This document shows, piece by piece, positions 32,889 to 42,409 of a DNA stretch of 64,000 nt. Every line of letters begins with the position of its first letter. Position 1 is the stretch's first letter. The notes under the pieces are model-generated. The model searched no databases. It worked only from the letters and a program-made list of their open reading frames with translations, and had not been told where the DNA came from. The stretch is from an uncultured Phycisphaerales bacterium (GTDB lineage: Bacteria; Planctomycetota; Phycisphaerae; WQYP01), in NCBI GenBank assembly GCA_903845195.1, contig CAIMWO010000052.1:1-64000 (forward strand), in the 5' to 3' direction. The position numbers and the translations under genes were made by a program.

Positions 32889-34690
32889 TGCGAGTTGCTG
32901 ATTATATCGCCCAGTCTCTGGCCGACGCCGGCGTGCGCCAGGTGTTTCTGGTCACCGGCGGCGGCGCCATGTTTCTCAACAACGCCTTCGGCTCTGAGCC
33001 CCGGCTGACGTGCGTCTGCAACCATCATGAGCAGGCGTCGGCCATGGCGGCCGAGGGTTACGCACGCGTCACCGGCAAGCCCGCGGTGGTGAATGTCACC
33101 GCCGGGCCCGGCGGCATCAACGCCCTCAACGGCGTGTTCGGCGCGTGGACCGACTCCGTCCCCATGCTCATTGTCTCCGGCCAGGTGAAACGCGAAACCC
33201 TCCTGGCCACCTATGGCCTGGCCAATCTTCGCCAACTCGGCGATCAGGAAGTCGACATTATCCGGATGGTCAAGGGCATCACCAAATACGCCATCACCGT
33301 GACCGATCCGCTTTCCATCCGCTACCACATGCAGCGCGCCATTCATCTGGCGACGTCCGGCCGCCCCGGCCCGTGCTGGCTGGATATTCCCATTGATGTG
33401 CAGTCCACCATGATTGATCCGCAGACATTGCGCAGGTACGACCCCGCGGAAGATGTGCTCAACTGGGACGTGGCGGCCATTCGGGCCCAATGCCGGGATC
33501 TGATCGCACGCCTGCGAACGGCCGCGCGGCCGGTGTTACTGGCCGGCTCGGGTGTCCGCATCGGCGGCGCCATCGATGTGTTTGAGCAGGTCATCCAGCG
33601 ACTGGGCATTCCCGTCACCACGGCCTGGACGCACGACATCATCGCTTCGGACGATCCCCACTTCTGCGGCCGGCAGGGCACCATCGGCGATCGCGCCGGA
33701 AACTTTACCGTGCAGAACAGTGACCTGCTCTTGATCCTCGGCGCACGGTTGCCCATTCGTCAGATCAGTTACAACTGGAAATCTTTCGCACGCCAGGCGT
33801 TCAAGGTGCAGGTCGATATCGATGCGGCCGAACTGAATAAGCCCACGGTCAAGCCCGACTTGCCGATCCACGCGGATGTCCGGGTGTTCTTGGAATGCCT
33901 GAACGAAGAACTCGCCGCCGCGGGCTACGACGGCGCGCCCCACGCGGCCTGGCTGGGCTGGTGCAAGGAGCGCCGCCGGCGTTTTCCGGTCGTGCAACCC
34001 CGGCAGCGCGAATATCACGGCGCCATCAATCCGTATCACTTCATGGAAATGGTTTTTGCGCGGCTGGCCGCCGATGACATCGTGGTCTGCGGCGACGCCA
34101 CCGCCTGCATCGTGGCCTTCCAGGTGGCGCAACTGAAAAGAGGCCAGCGGCTATTTTCCAATTCCGGCTGTGCCTCGATGGGCCATGACCTCCCGGCAGC
34201 CATCGGGGCCGCCATGGCGCGCCCGGGCCGCAGGATCATCTGCCTGGCCGGCGATGGCAGCGTGCAAATGAACATCCAGGAACTGCAGACGGTCGTGCAC
34301 TACCAGTTGCCGATCAAAATCTTCACCTTGAGCAACGGCGGCTACCTGTCGATCCGGACCACCCAGCGGAGTTTCTTTGGTCAGGAGATCGGCGCGGGAC
34401 CCCAGAGCGGCGTATCGTTCCCGGATATGACGAAAATTGCGGCCGCGTACGGAATCCCTTCGCGCCGCATCAACGAAGCCGACTTCGGCGCATGCCTTGA
34501 TGCCGTGCTCGCCGGCTCCGGTCCGTTTTTGGCCGATGTCGTGCTCGATCAGAATCAGACCTTCGAGCCGCGCTTGAGTTCCAAACAATTGCCGGACGGT
34601 CGCATGGTCACCGCGCCGCTCGAAGACATGTTCCCTTTCCTTGAGCGCGCGGAACTGGCCGAGAATCTGCTGATTCCGCCGGTCGAGTAG
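32885..34690 (+). CDS. Thiamine diphosphate-dependent enzyme, acetolactate synthase-like
   Basis: A 601-residue three-domain protein of the IlvB family: the N-terminal pyrimidine domain with catalytic Glu49 in NHHEQASAMAAEGYAR, a middle domain (VLLAGSGVRIGGA), and a C-terminal ThDP domain with GDGSVQMNIQELQTVV. Within a sugar cluster, the best-known relatives transfer an acetyl group from pyruvate to a keto-deoxysugar nucleotide (YerE-type, yersiniose) or decarboxylate keto acids. The context of CDP-sugar gene remnants and C-methyltransferases makes the first role attractive, but this is inference. Housekeeping acetolactate synthase is less likely because no small subunit or ilv gene is near. 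Confidence 0.82.
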   Translation: MMRVADYIAQSLADAGVRQVFLVTGGGAMFLNNAFGSEPRLTCVCNHHEQASAMAAEGYARVTGKPAVVNVTAGPGGINALNGVFGAWTDSVPMLIVSGQVKRETLLATYGLANLRQLGDQEVDIIRMVKGITKYAITVTDPLSIRYHMQRAIHLATSGRPGPCWLDIPIDVQSTMIDPQTLRRYDPAEDVLNWDVAAIRAQCRDLIARLRTAARPVLLAGSGVRIGGAIDVFEQVIQRLGIPVTTAWTHDIIASDDPHFCGRQGTIGDRAGNFTVQNSDLLLILGARLPIRQISYNWKSFARQAFKVQVDIDAAELNKPTVKPDLPIHADVRVFLECLNEELAAAGYDGAPHAAWLGWCKERRRRFPVVQPRQREYHGAINPYHFMEMVFARLAADDIVVCGDATACIVAFQVAQLKRGQRLFSNSGCASMGHDLPAAIGAAMARPGRRIICLAGDGSVQMNIQELQTVVHYQLPIKIFTLSNGGYLSIRTTQRSFFGQEIGAGPQSGVSFPDMTKIAAAYGIPSRRINEADFGACLDAVLAGSGPFLADVVLDQNQTFEPRLSSKQLPDGRMVTAPLEDMFPFLERAELAENLLIPPVE

Positions 34691-34708
34691 GGAAGGGAAG
34701 GCGGGGCT

Positions 34709-35908
34709 ATGGTTGATCCCAAGACCGAATTGACGGCCTTGCTGGCGGAATTGCCCGAGGCTGCGGAGGAGCGGCAGCGGTCGGCGTTTGCCGAGCAGAC
34801 CCAGGGGCGGGCGAAATCGTTGGTGCTCTTTGGTGCGGGGAATCTGGGGCGGCGAACCCTGGCGGGCCTGCGCCGCGTGGGCATCGAGCCCCTGGCGTTT
34901 TCCGACAACAACCGCGAGCGCTGGGGAACGACGCAGGACGGAGTCCCGATACTGGCTCCGGCGGAGGCGGCGCAGCGCTATGGGAGCTCGGCCGCGTTTG
35001 TCGTGACGATCTGGGGCGCGGGTCAGAAGCATCGGCTGGTAGACATTCGGCGGCAGCTTCAGGGGCAGGGATGCGCTGTCATCGTTCCGTTCGCTCTGCT
35101 GTCCTGGCATTATCCCGATGCGTTTCTTCCCTATCTGGCGATCGATGTTCCGCAGAAGGTGCTGCGGCAGCGCGACCGGGTGCTTCACGCCTATGAAGTC
35201 CTGGCCGACCGCGTTTCGCAGGACGAGTTTGTGGCCCAGGTGCGGTGGCGGTTGTGGCTTGATTTTGACGGTTTGCCGGCGCCTTGTCCGGGACCGCAGT
35301 ACTGGCCGGCAGATGTGCTCGCGCCGCGAGGTCAAGAAATATTCATCGACTGCGGTGCGTTTGACGGCGATACGATCGCGGAGTTGGTGCACAAGCGCCC
35401 GGAATCGATTGGGCAGATCGTGGCCTTTGAGCCCGATCCGGCAAACTTCGTCCGGCTCCAGGAATGGGTGACGCATTTGCCCCCGGAACTTGCGGGGCGA
35501 ATCCGCATCCGGCAAGAGGCCGTCGGGGCTTGCCGCGCGATGCTGCGGTTTGGCGCATCAGGCACGGCCGCGTCGGCGGTGGGTCAGGGTGATCACACTG
35601 TGATGTGCGTGGCCCTCGACGAAGTGTTGGCCGCGGAAACGCCGACCTACATCAAGATGGACATAGAGGGGTCTGAGCTCGATGCGCTGCACGGGGCGCG
35701 AGGCGTTATCGGACGGGCCCTGCCGGTGTTGGCTGTGTGCGCCTATCATTGTCAGGATCATCTGTGGGAAGTGCCGCTGGCGATGGCCGCACTGGGCGGT
35801 TCGTACGGGCTATACTTGCGGGCGCACAATCTGGAAGGGTTCGATCTGGTCTGTTATGCCGTCCCGCCGGGGCGCTGGGCGAAGACCGCCCCTGACGCTA
35901 TGGATTGA
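34709..35908 (+). CDS. FkbM-family methyltransferase with N-terminal nucleotide-binding-like domain
   Basis: A 399-residue protein. Residues about 35-130 (LVLFGAGNLGRRTLAGL, PLAFSDNN) form a Rossmann-like sensor or sugar-binding domain often fused to FkbM methyltransferases. Residues about 205-390 form the FkbM domain: FIDCGAFDGDTIAELV (SAM loop), IVAFEPDP and YIKMDIEGSELDALHGA. Such enzymes O-methylate sugars or other small molecules. It follows the TPP enzyme gene by 18 bases and precedes a NeuB-like gene. Confidence 0.82.
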   Translation: MVDPKTELTALLAELPEAAEERQRSAFAEQTQGRAKSLVLFGAGNLGRRTLAGLRRVGIEPLAFSDNNRERWGTTQDGVPILAPAEAAQRYGSSAAFVVTIWGAGQKHRLVDIRRQLQGQGCAVIVPFALLSWHYPDAFLPYLAIDVPQKVLRQRDRVLHAYEVLADRVSQDEFVAQVRWRLWLDFDGLPAPCPGPQYWPADVLAPRGQEIFIDCGAFDGDTIAELVHKRPESIGQIVAFEPDPANFVRLQEWVTHLPPELAGRIRIRQEAVGACRAMLRFGASGTAASAVGQGDHTVMCVALDEVLAAETPTYIKMDIEGSELDALHGARGVIGRALPVLAVCAYHCQDHLWEVPLAMAALGGSYGLYLRAHNLEGFDLVCYAVPPGRWAKTAPDAMD

Positions 35909-35956
35909 GTGCTTCTTTTGGTATCTTGGGCCGGTAGCTCAGGCAAGGAATTCCGC

Positions 35957-37108
35957 ATGAACCTCGATATTTTTGATGACTTGTTTGTCCTGGAGATGGC
36001 CAACAATCACCTGGGCGATGTGGAGCGCGGGCTCAAGATCATCACGGATTTCTCCCGCATCGTCCGCTTCAACAACGTCCGCGCGTCCATCAAGCTTCAG
36101 TTCCGGGATGTTGAGCGGTTCATCCACGAGGATTTCCGCAGCCGCACCGATATCCGGTACATCAAAAAAACGCTCGATACCCGCCTGAACAAGAAGGATT
36201 ACGCCCGGCTGGTCGATGCGATCCGCAAGAGCGGGTGCATTCCCAGCGCCACGCCCTTTGATGAAAGCAGCGTGGATCTCTGCGTCGAACTGGGCGTGCA
36301 GATCATCAAGCTCGCCAGTTCCGACATCAACGACTGGTTCCTCATCGAAAAGATCGCCGGCACGCGCAAGCCGGTGATCGCCTCCACCGGCGGCTCGTCG
36401 CTGAAGGATTCCGACGACCTCGTGACGTTCTTTACCAACCGCAACATCCCGCTGGCCTTGAACCACTGCGTATCGCTTTACCCCAGCGAAGACCGTGAAC
36501 TCGAACTCAACCAGATCGATTTTCTCCGCCGGCGCTATCCCAACCACACCATCGGCTTCTCGACCCACGAATACCATGACTGGGCCAGCTCCATGCTGAT
36601 CGCTTACGCCAAGGGCGCACGCTGCTTCGAGCGGCACATCGATATCGATTACAACGGCGCGCCCGTCTCGCCGTACTGCTCACTTCCCGAGCAGGTCGAC
36701 ACCTGGTTCAAGGCCTTTCACAAGGCCAAGGAAATGTGCGGCGGCAGCGATACGACCAAACGCGTCCCCCCCGAAAAAGAAACCCAGTACCTCGATGGAC
36801 TGGTCCGCGGCGTCTATGCCAAACGCGACCTGCCCGAAGGACACGTGCTCGTTCATGAACGCATCAACGAAGACGTCTACCTGGCCATCCCCCTGCTCAA
36901 GGGTCAGATCTCCTGCCGCGAATTGATGAGCGGCGAAATGCTGCTGCAAGCGGTCAAGAAGGATCAGCCCATTCTCATCGACATGATCGACAGCCCCTAC
37001 GCGTATAACGACCGTCTGAAGAAAGCGATCTACGAGCGCGGGCTCGATCCGACGCCGCCGGCCGCGGGTGGCCCGGCCAAGAGCGATCTCCGCCTCGCAC
37101 AAGGGTGA
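35957..37108 (+). CDS. N-acetylneuraminate synthase (NeuB)-family protein
   Basis: A 383-residue protein condensing a six-carbon amino sugar with phosphoenolpyruvate, as in sialic acid or related nonulosonic acids. The TIM barrel starts LEMANNHLGDVERG, with IKLQFRD, SATPFDESSVD, IIKLASSDINDW, ASTGGSS, LNHCVSLYPS and IGFSTHEYHDW. Residues about 300-365 form the antifreeze-like SAF domain (RGVYAKRDLPEGHVL). AGGAA lies before the ATG at 35957, and the frame upstream is rejected. The common NeuB motif details differ, so the exact sugar is open. No neuA (CMP transferase) is seen nearby. Confidence 0.8.
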   Translation: MNLDIFDDLFVLEMANNHLGDVERGLKIITDFSRIVRFNNVRASIKLQFRDVERFIHEDFRSRTDIRYIKKTLDTRLNKKDYARLVDAIRKSGCIPSATPFDESSVDLCVELGVQIIKLASSDINDWFLIEKIAGTRKPVIASTGGSSLKDSDDLVTFFTNRNIPLALNHCVSLYPSEDRELELNQIDFLRRRYPNHTIGFSTHEYHDWASSMLIAYAKGARCFERHIDIDYNGAPVSPYCSLPEQVDTWFKAFHKAKEMCGGSDTTKRVPPEKETQYLDGLVRGVYAKRDLPEGHVLVHERINEDVYLAIPLLKGQISCRELMSGEMLLQAVKKDQPILIDMIDSPYAYNDRLKKAIYERGLDPTPPAAGGPAKSDLRLAQG

Positions 37109-37129
37109 CCCTTCTTACGAGCAAGCCAC

Positions 37130-38011
37130 ATGCCTTCTTCCAGCGCCGGGCCTTCCGATCACAGTGGGCGATTTTCGCTCATTGTTGCCACCATTGGCCG
37201 CACTTCCGAGCTCGCCCGGCTGCTGAAATCAATCGATCAACAGACCTACCGGAACTTTGAAGTCATCATTGTGGATCAGAACCCCGACGACCGGCTCGCC
37301 GACGTCTTGCGGCCCGTGGAAGGGAAATTTCCGCTCCGCCGCATTACTTCTCCGCAGGGCGTTTCCCGGGCGCGCAACCTTGGTCTGGCGCATACCACCG
37401 GCGATTGGATCGCCTTCCCTGATGACGATTGCTGGTATGGCGCCGAACACCTCGCCCAGCTCGCTGAGTTATTTGATAAACATCCCGAGTGGGATGGAAT
37501 TGTCGGACACATGCTCGACGAGCGCGGGTTGCCCATCGCACCCTGGAAGCCCAAGTGCGCCCGCATGACGCGTTTTACGGCGTGGTTGCGGTCGGGTTCG
37601 CCGGCCATCTTTCTTCGCCGAACCGTCGTCGATCGTGTGGGCAAATTTGATGAGTTGCTTGGACCTGGAGCCGGAACGCCATGGATCGGCGGAGAGGATT
37701 GCGACTACGTGCTGCGGGCGCTTGAACTGCAATTCCATATCGCCGTGGAACCCGATGTGATCGTCTTCCATCCGCCGGTGTACGACCCGGACGGGCCGGG
37801 CGCGAAACAAAAAAGATACCGTTATGGACGTGCCGACGGCTGGCGCCTCCGCCATCGCGATCCCATGCCGCTCTGGTGGACGATTCTCTTCTTTCTCGTT
37901 CCGCTGGCGCGCGCCGCTGCCGCGCTGGTCACGCTGCGCTGGAACCAGGCGCCGGCACATTGGATGGGATTTAAGGGAAGAATTTCCGGCTATTTTGCGA
38001 AGTCATCCTGA
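37130..38011 (+). CDS. Family 2 glycosyltransferase
   Basis: A 293-residue GT-A glycosyltransferase with FSLIVATIGRTSELARLL, NFEVIIVDQNPDD and the nucleotide-sugar/metal DxD-like FPDDDCWYG. The acceptor-side WIGGEDCDYVLRAL has the acidic catalytic-base pattern ED. A weak C-terminal amphipathic or transmembrane segment (WWTILFFLVPLARAAAALV) suggests membrane association. It is the last gene of the plus-strand sugar block and converges with the minus-strand operon at 38012-38036. Confidence 0.88.
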   Translation: MPSSSAGPSDHSGRFSLIVATIGRTSELARLLKSIDQQTYRNFEVIIVDQNPDDRLADVLRPVEGKFPLRRITSPQGVSRARNLGLAHTTGDWIAFPDDDCWYGAEHLAQLAELFDKHPEWDGIVGHMLDERGLPIAPWKPKCARMTRFTAWLRSGSPAIFLRRTVVDRVGKFDELLGPGAGTPWIGGEDCDYVLRALELQFHIAVEPDVIVFHPPVYDPDGPGAKQKRYRYGRADGWRLRHRDPMPLWWTILFFLVPLARAAAALVTLRWNQAPAHWMGFKGRISGYFAKSS

Positions 38012-38036
38012 ACGCCCCCCTCCCCCCACCCCGCGC

Positions 38037-38912
38037 TCACGCAAACCCCACCCAGTTCATCCAGCGCACACGCCGGTAGCCGTAGAACGGTGCCAGCAGC
38101 AGGATGACCGCGCACTGGTAGGGGAAGTAGATCAGGCCGAAGCCCCAACCCGGGTGCCGCGTGCGGATGCGTTCCAGCGGGTAACGCAGCCGGCGATGCC
38201 AGAAAGTCAGCGGAATCTTTTCGTGGCGGTACAGGGCGTAGAGGCGTTCGAGTTCGTGCGTGATCTGAATGCCTCCGGATGCGGTTTTGTTGGTTCCGGT
38301 CGTCAGCGTTTTGCTGAGCGGAACCTCCATCATTTTCCACCGCGCCCCGATCGACTGGAAGTAGGTCCACAACTCCGTGTCCAGCGCGTAATGGAAGGAT
38401 TCATCCAGCGGCGCCGCTCGCGCAAGCAGCAGTTTGCGGCGGTAAAAGCAGCTCGGCTGGCCGCAGGGCACATTCACCGGTAAGACGTCGACCACCTCGG
38501 GATACGGACCCCAGAGGCGCTCCGGCCTTCCATCGCTGAAATGCTCGATCGTGCGGCCTGCCAGCACGTCAATCTCAGGATTTTCGGCAAACTGTCGCCC
38601 CACCGTCAGCAGCGCTTCGGGCAGTAACTGATCGTCGCTGCACAGCCAGTTGACCACTTCCCCCGTCGCCCGCGCAAACCCCTTGTTGATCGCGTGCGCT
38701 TGGCCGCGATCTTTTTCGCTCACCCACCACGCCAGGTGCCGCTCATAGCTGCGGATGATCTCCACGCTCGAGTCCATCGAGCCGCCGTCGACCACGATGA
38801 TTTCGAGCCGCGGGTAATTCTGCGCAATGAGGCTTTCGAGCGTCTGCCCGATCGTCGCCGCGCCGTTGTAGTTCGGCACAACTATGGAAATGCTTGGCAG
38901 CTCTGCCGCCAT
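38037..38912 (-). CDS. Family 2 glycosyltransferase
   Basis: A 291-residue GT-A protein: LPSISIVVPNYNGAATIGQT, IIVVDGGSMDSSVEII, the WWVSEKDRGQAHAINKG motif and NWLCSDDQLLPEA with the DxD-like acidic pair. It is a close paralogue of the gene at 41439-42317, sharing long identical stretches such as VSEKDRGQ and HAINKG. The ATG at 38912 is preferred over the GTG at 38918. It is the last gene of the operon headed by the NusG-like gene and would add a sugar residue to the growing lipid-linked glycan. Confidence 0.88.
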   Translation of the reverse strand: MAAELPSISIVVPNYNGAATIGQTLESLIAQNYPRLEIIVVDGGSMDSSVEIIRSYERHLAWWVSEKDRGQAHAINKGFARATGEVVNWLCSDDQLLPEALLTVGRQFAENPEIDVLAGRTIEHFSDGRPERLWGPYPEVVDVLPVNVPCGQPSCFYRRKLLLARAAPLDESFHYALDTELWTYFQSIGARWKMMEVPLSKTLTTGTNKTASGGIQITHELERLYALYRHEKIPLTFWHRRLRYPLERIRTRHPGWGFGLIYFPYQCAVILLLAPFYGYRRVRWMNWVGFA

Positions 38913-38988
38913 CCTCACTACCCTTTCTCAACACGGGCGAAGACCGGTCGGGTGCTGCGATCCCCGGCCATCGATGATCGACGCACAG

Positions 38989-39918
38989 TCAGCAGTTGAT
39001 CCGCTCCCGCTCAATGACCAGCGGCCGCTTCTGCACCTGCGTGTGGATGGCGCCGATGTATTCCCCCAGAATCCCGATGAAAAATAATTGCACGGACGAG
39101 AAAAAGAACAGGCTGATCAGCAGCGGCGCCAGACCCATATCGAAGCGATTCCAGTACAGCAGTTTGGCGACCAGATAGCCCAGCGCCAGTAACAGGCTCA
39201 GCCCTGACATCGCAAAGCCAAACATCGTCGCAAGCCGCAGCGGTACCTTGGAATGGTTGGTGATGCCGAGCATTGCCAGGTCGTACAGCGTGTAAAAGTT
39301 GCTCTTGGTAAGGCCGCGCGGCCGAACCGGCTGATGGTAGGGCAGCTTGTAAGACTCGAAGCCGATGTCGGCAATTAAGCCGCGGAAATAGGGATACGGA
39401 TCGTCGACTTGCCGCAGGATGTTCACCACCTGCCGATCGAAAAGCCCCGACCCTGTGGCGTTCTGCACCAGCTCCACATTGGAGAGCTTGGCCACCAGGC
39501 GGTAATACGTCTTGCGGCACAGAAACATCCAGAACGATTCGTCCGATCCGGTCTTTACCCCCAGGACGATCTTGTATCCCTCCTCCCATTTCGCCAGGTA
39601 TTGCGGGATGAGGTCAGGAGGATCCTGAAAATCCGCCACGATTCCGATCACCGCATCTCCGGTCGCCTGCAACAAACCGTAGTAAGGCGAGCGAATGTGG
39701 CCGAAGTTCCGCGCGTTAACGATCACCTTGACGTTGGCGTCCTGGCGGGCAATTTCCCGCAGAATGGCGACGGTCTTGTCTTTGGAGGCGTTGTCGATGA
39801 ACAGATGCTCGTAGCTGTATTGCGGCAACCCCGCAAACACGGCCTTCACCGCTTCATAAAGCGGACGCACGTTTTCTTCTTCGTTAAAGCACGGGGTCAG
39901 AATCGTTATTCGACGCAT
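38989..39918 (-). CDS. Membrane-anchored family 2 glycosyltransferase, GtrB/DPM-like
   Basis: A 309-residue protein with a GT2 catalytic domain (ITILTPCFNEEENVRPLYEA; FIDNASKDKT; VGIVADFQDPPDLIP with the DxD-like DFQD) and two C-terminal transmembrane helices (LATMFGFAMSGLSLLLALGYL and PLLISLFFFSSVQLFFIGIL). This is the plan of undecaprenyl-phosphate glucosyltransferases that make a polyprenyl-linked sugar donor. GEYIGAIHTQVQKRP at the C-terminus is characteristic. The start is the ATG at 39916-39918. Confidence 0.88.
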   Translation of the reverse strand: MRRITILTPCFNEEENVRPLYEAVKAVFAGLPQYSYEHLFIDNASKDKTVAILREIARQDANVKVIVNARNFGHIRSPYYGLLQATGDAVIGIVADFQDPPDLIPQYLAKWEEGYKIVLGVKTGSDESFWMFLCRKTYYRLVAKLSNVELVQNATGSGLFDRQVVNILRQVDDPYPYFRGLIADIGFESYKLPYHQPVRPRGLTKSNFYTLYDLAMLGITNHSKVPLRLATMFGFAMSGLSLLLALGYLVAKLLYWNRFDMGLAPLLISLFFFSSVQLFFIGILGEYIGAIHTQVQKRPLVIERERINC

Positions 39919-40026
39919 CGATACACCTGTCTGATGAGTGGCAACCCTCATGGGCCATCCGCATGCAACTCCATCTTCCTCCGCGGCACGCTCAAGTACA
40001 ACTCCCGCGTTGTTCGCGTCTCCCGT

Positions 40027-41397
40027 TCATTTCCGGTTTTCGCGCGCCGCGGTGCCCGCATGCCAGCGCTCGAGAATCTCTGCATACCAATCCAGATACG
40101 CGCTGGCCATCCGCTGGTGGCTGAATTGCTGCTGTGCCAACGCCGCTCCGGCATCGCCCAGCCGAACGCCCAGCGCTGGATCGTCCAACACCTGCGTGAT
40201 GGCCCCGCCCATGGCCTCGGCATCACCCGGCGGGACGAGCAGTGCCTCACGACCAGCCGTAACGCGCTCGGACATCCCGCAGATATTGCTGGCCACCACC
40301 GGCACCCCGCACGCCAGCGCCTCGAGAACGGTCAGCGGCGCAGCCGCCTCCGCTTTCGCGGCATGCACGTACAAGTTTGACGCGTGGTAAAACTTCGCCA
40401 CCATTGGGGATTCCCGCTGAAACGGGACATAACGAATTTCGAGATTGCCGAACTCCTCTTGCGGTCCCGCTCCCCCCAGCGCCACCAGGATATATCGCGC
40501 GGCCGGCGATCCCGCTGCGACGCGGCGCATCGCAGTCACCAGCGTGGCAAAATCCTTGAACGCATTGTGCCGGGGCCTCGTCCCACAGAAGAGGACTACC
40601 CGGGCGTCGTCAGGCAGCCCGATCGCCGCGCGTGCCGCACGGCGATCGCCGCGGTGGAACACCGCCAGGTCGATTCCATTGGGAATGACCCGCGATCCCA
40701 TGATCGCCGTCGCCAGCATCGAGCGCTGGGCCTTGTCCATCAGCCATTGCGATGGCGCGGTGATGAAAAGGCGGCTGGTCTTATAGATCGCCTGTTTCAC
40801 GCGAAAGTTGTGCGCGGTGCCGTCGCGCCAGATTTCCGGCGGGATCGTCAGGTCCGGGCACTGCCCGCAACCCGTCAGCCAGCGGTCGCACGCAAACGAG
40901 TGCGCACAATGGCCGCTGAGCAACCAGGCATCGTGCAGCGTGAGGAGCGTGGGAATCTGGCCACTCAGTTCCGGCAACACTCGCAGATCGAAATAGCGGC
41001 CATGAAGATTGTGGGCGTGAAGAATGTCCGGCCGGCCCGGAATCAGGGAGAGCAACTCGTGCGAACCGGGGAAAGCAAAATCTTCCCGCCCCATCAGCCG
41101 GGAGGCAAACCGCGCCGGCTGGCCGACCGCTAGTTCCAGCAGCCGCCCGGCGGTCGGAAATCGATCCTCGCGCTCCGCCTTTTGGATATAGGGTTGTGCC
41201 ACGCCGTTCCAAAAACGCGCCCACGGATTCCGCAACGCATCGTTCGGTATCGTCACCACGCGATCGTCATTCGACCGCCGATTCCCCACCGCCAGCCAGG
41301 CGTCATGGCCCGCCTTCAGGTATTCCCGATGCAGTTGCAGCGCCACCGACTCGGCGCCGCCGCCGCAATCATGGCTGTTCATCTGCAGAATACGCAT
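40027..41397 (-). CDS. Family 4 glycosyltransferase (GT-B)
   Basis: A 456-residue GT-B retaining glycosyltransferase. The N-terminal domain starts MRILQMNSHDCGGGAESVA. The C-terminal donor-binding domain has VIPNGIDLAVF, VVLFCGTRPRHNAFKDF and the EX7E element EAAAPLTVLEALACG(VP). GGGAESVA suggests a glycine-rich acceptor loop. The overall similarity is to WsaF/WcaC-like enzymes of exopolysaccharide clusters. The start codon has only a modest ribosome binding site. It lies within the minus-strand operon between two GT2 genes. Confidence 0.88.
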   Translation of the reverse strand: MRILQMNSHDCGGGAESVALQLHREYLKAGHDAWLAVGNRRSNDDRVVTIPNDALRNPWARFWNGVAQPYIQKAEREDRFPTAGRLLELAVGQPARFASRLMGREDFAFPGSHELLSLIPGRPDILHAHNLHGRYFDLRVLPELSGQIPTLLTLHDAWLLSGHCAHSFACDRWLTGCGQCPDLTIPPEIWRDGTAHNFRVKQAIYKTSRLFITAPSQWLMDKAQRSMLATAIMGSRVIPNGIDLAVFHRGDRRAARAAIGLPDDARVVLFCGTRPRHNAFKDFATLVTAMRRVAAGSPAARYILVALGGAGPQEEFGNLEIRYVPFQRESPMVAKFYHASNLYVHAAKAEAAAPLTVLEALACGVPVVASNICGMSERVTAGREALLVPPGDAEAMGGAITQVLDDPALGVRLGDAGAALAQQQFSHQRMASAYLDWYAEILERWHAGTAARENRK

Positions 41398-41438
41398 TCT
41401 GTTTCGCCTGCTTTACGGGTGGCTCGCGTTTCGCGGCT

Positions 41439-42317
41439 TCACCCGAAGTTCACCCAATTCATGTTCCGCACGCGTTTATATCCGTAGAACGGACTGAGCG
41501 CCAGGATCATGGCCATCTGATAGGGATAGTAAACGCAGCAACCAAACCACCGCCCCGGATGCCGCCGCCGCAAACGCTCCACCGGAAACCTCAATCGCCG
41601 ATGCCAGAAGGTCAGCGGAATCCGCTCTTTCACATACCGGCGGTAGATGCGCTCCAGTTCGTAGGTAACCTCCACGCCACCCGTTCCGCTCTTGGTGTAA
41701 TTCGTCATCTCATAGCGGCTCAGCACGTCTGGAATGAATCGCCACCGCGCGCCCTGTGCGACAAAATAATGCCATAATTCCACATCCATCGCGTAATGGA
41801 GACTTTCATCCAGCGGCGGCTCGCGTTTCAGCAGCGCCCGCCGGTAAAAGCAACTCGGCTGTGCGATCAGATTGGCGATCGACAGTAGCGCCAGGTGGCT
41901 CTCCTGCGGAGTCACCCGCAGGTTCTTCCGGCCCGGCCGAAGATCGATGTAGTCGCACGCCCCAGCCAACACATCCATATCCCCCGCGGCAGCGAACCGT
42001 TCGCCAATCACCTGAAGCGCGCCAGGTGTCAGCTCATCATCGCTCCCCAGCCAATTCACGATCTCTCCCGTCGCCTTGGCCAGTCCCTTGTTGATGGCAT
42101 GCGTCTGTCCGCGGTCCTTCTCGCTCACCCACCAGGTGATGTGGCGTTCATACTGCTTGATGATGGCAATACTGTTGTCCGTCGAGCCCCCGTCGACCAC
42201 CAAGATCTCAAGCTTCGGATAATTCTGATCGACCAGACTCTGCAACGTGCGCCCAATCGTGGCCCCGCCGTTGTAATTCGGAACGATGATGGAAATGCTC
42301 GGAAGCGTGGCCGCCAT
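41439..42317 (-). CDS. Family 2 glycosyltransferase (paralogue of the 38.0-kb gene)
   Basis: A 292-residue GT-A protein: LPSISIIVPNYNGGATIGRT, ILVVDGGSTDNS, WWVSEKDRGQTHAINKG and NWLGSDDELTPGA. It is closely related over its whole length to the gene at 38037-38912, suggesting a local duplication followed by divergence of the acceptor half. The start was set at the ATG at 42315-42317, which matches the paralogue. The frame is open about 120 codons further upstream, but that part is not protein-like. Confidence 0.87.
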   Translation of the reverse strand: MAATLPSISIIVPNYNGGATIGRTLQSLVDQNYPKLEILVVDGGSTDNSIAIIKQYERHITWWVSEKDRGQTHAINKGLAKATGEIVNWLGSDDELTPGALQVIGERFAAAGDMDVLAGACDYIDLRPGRKNLRVTPQESHLALLSIANLIAQPSCFYRRALLKREPPLDESLHYAMDVELWHYFVAQGARWRFIPDVLSRYEMTNYTKSGTGGVEVTYELERIYRRYVKERIPLTFWHRRLRFPVERLRRRHPGRWFGCCVYYPYQMAMILALSPFYGYKRVRNMNWVNFG

Positions 42318-42409
42318 GCACGTGTACTCTTTCAATAACCAGATAACGCTTGCCGCCCCCGAAACGATTCGCTCAACGGAACAATACAAAAGATGGCAAG
42401 AGGCGTCTG

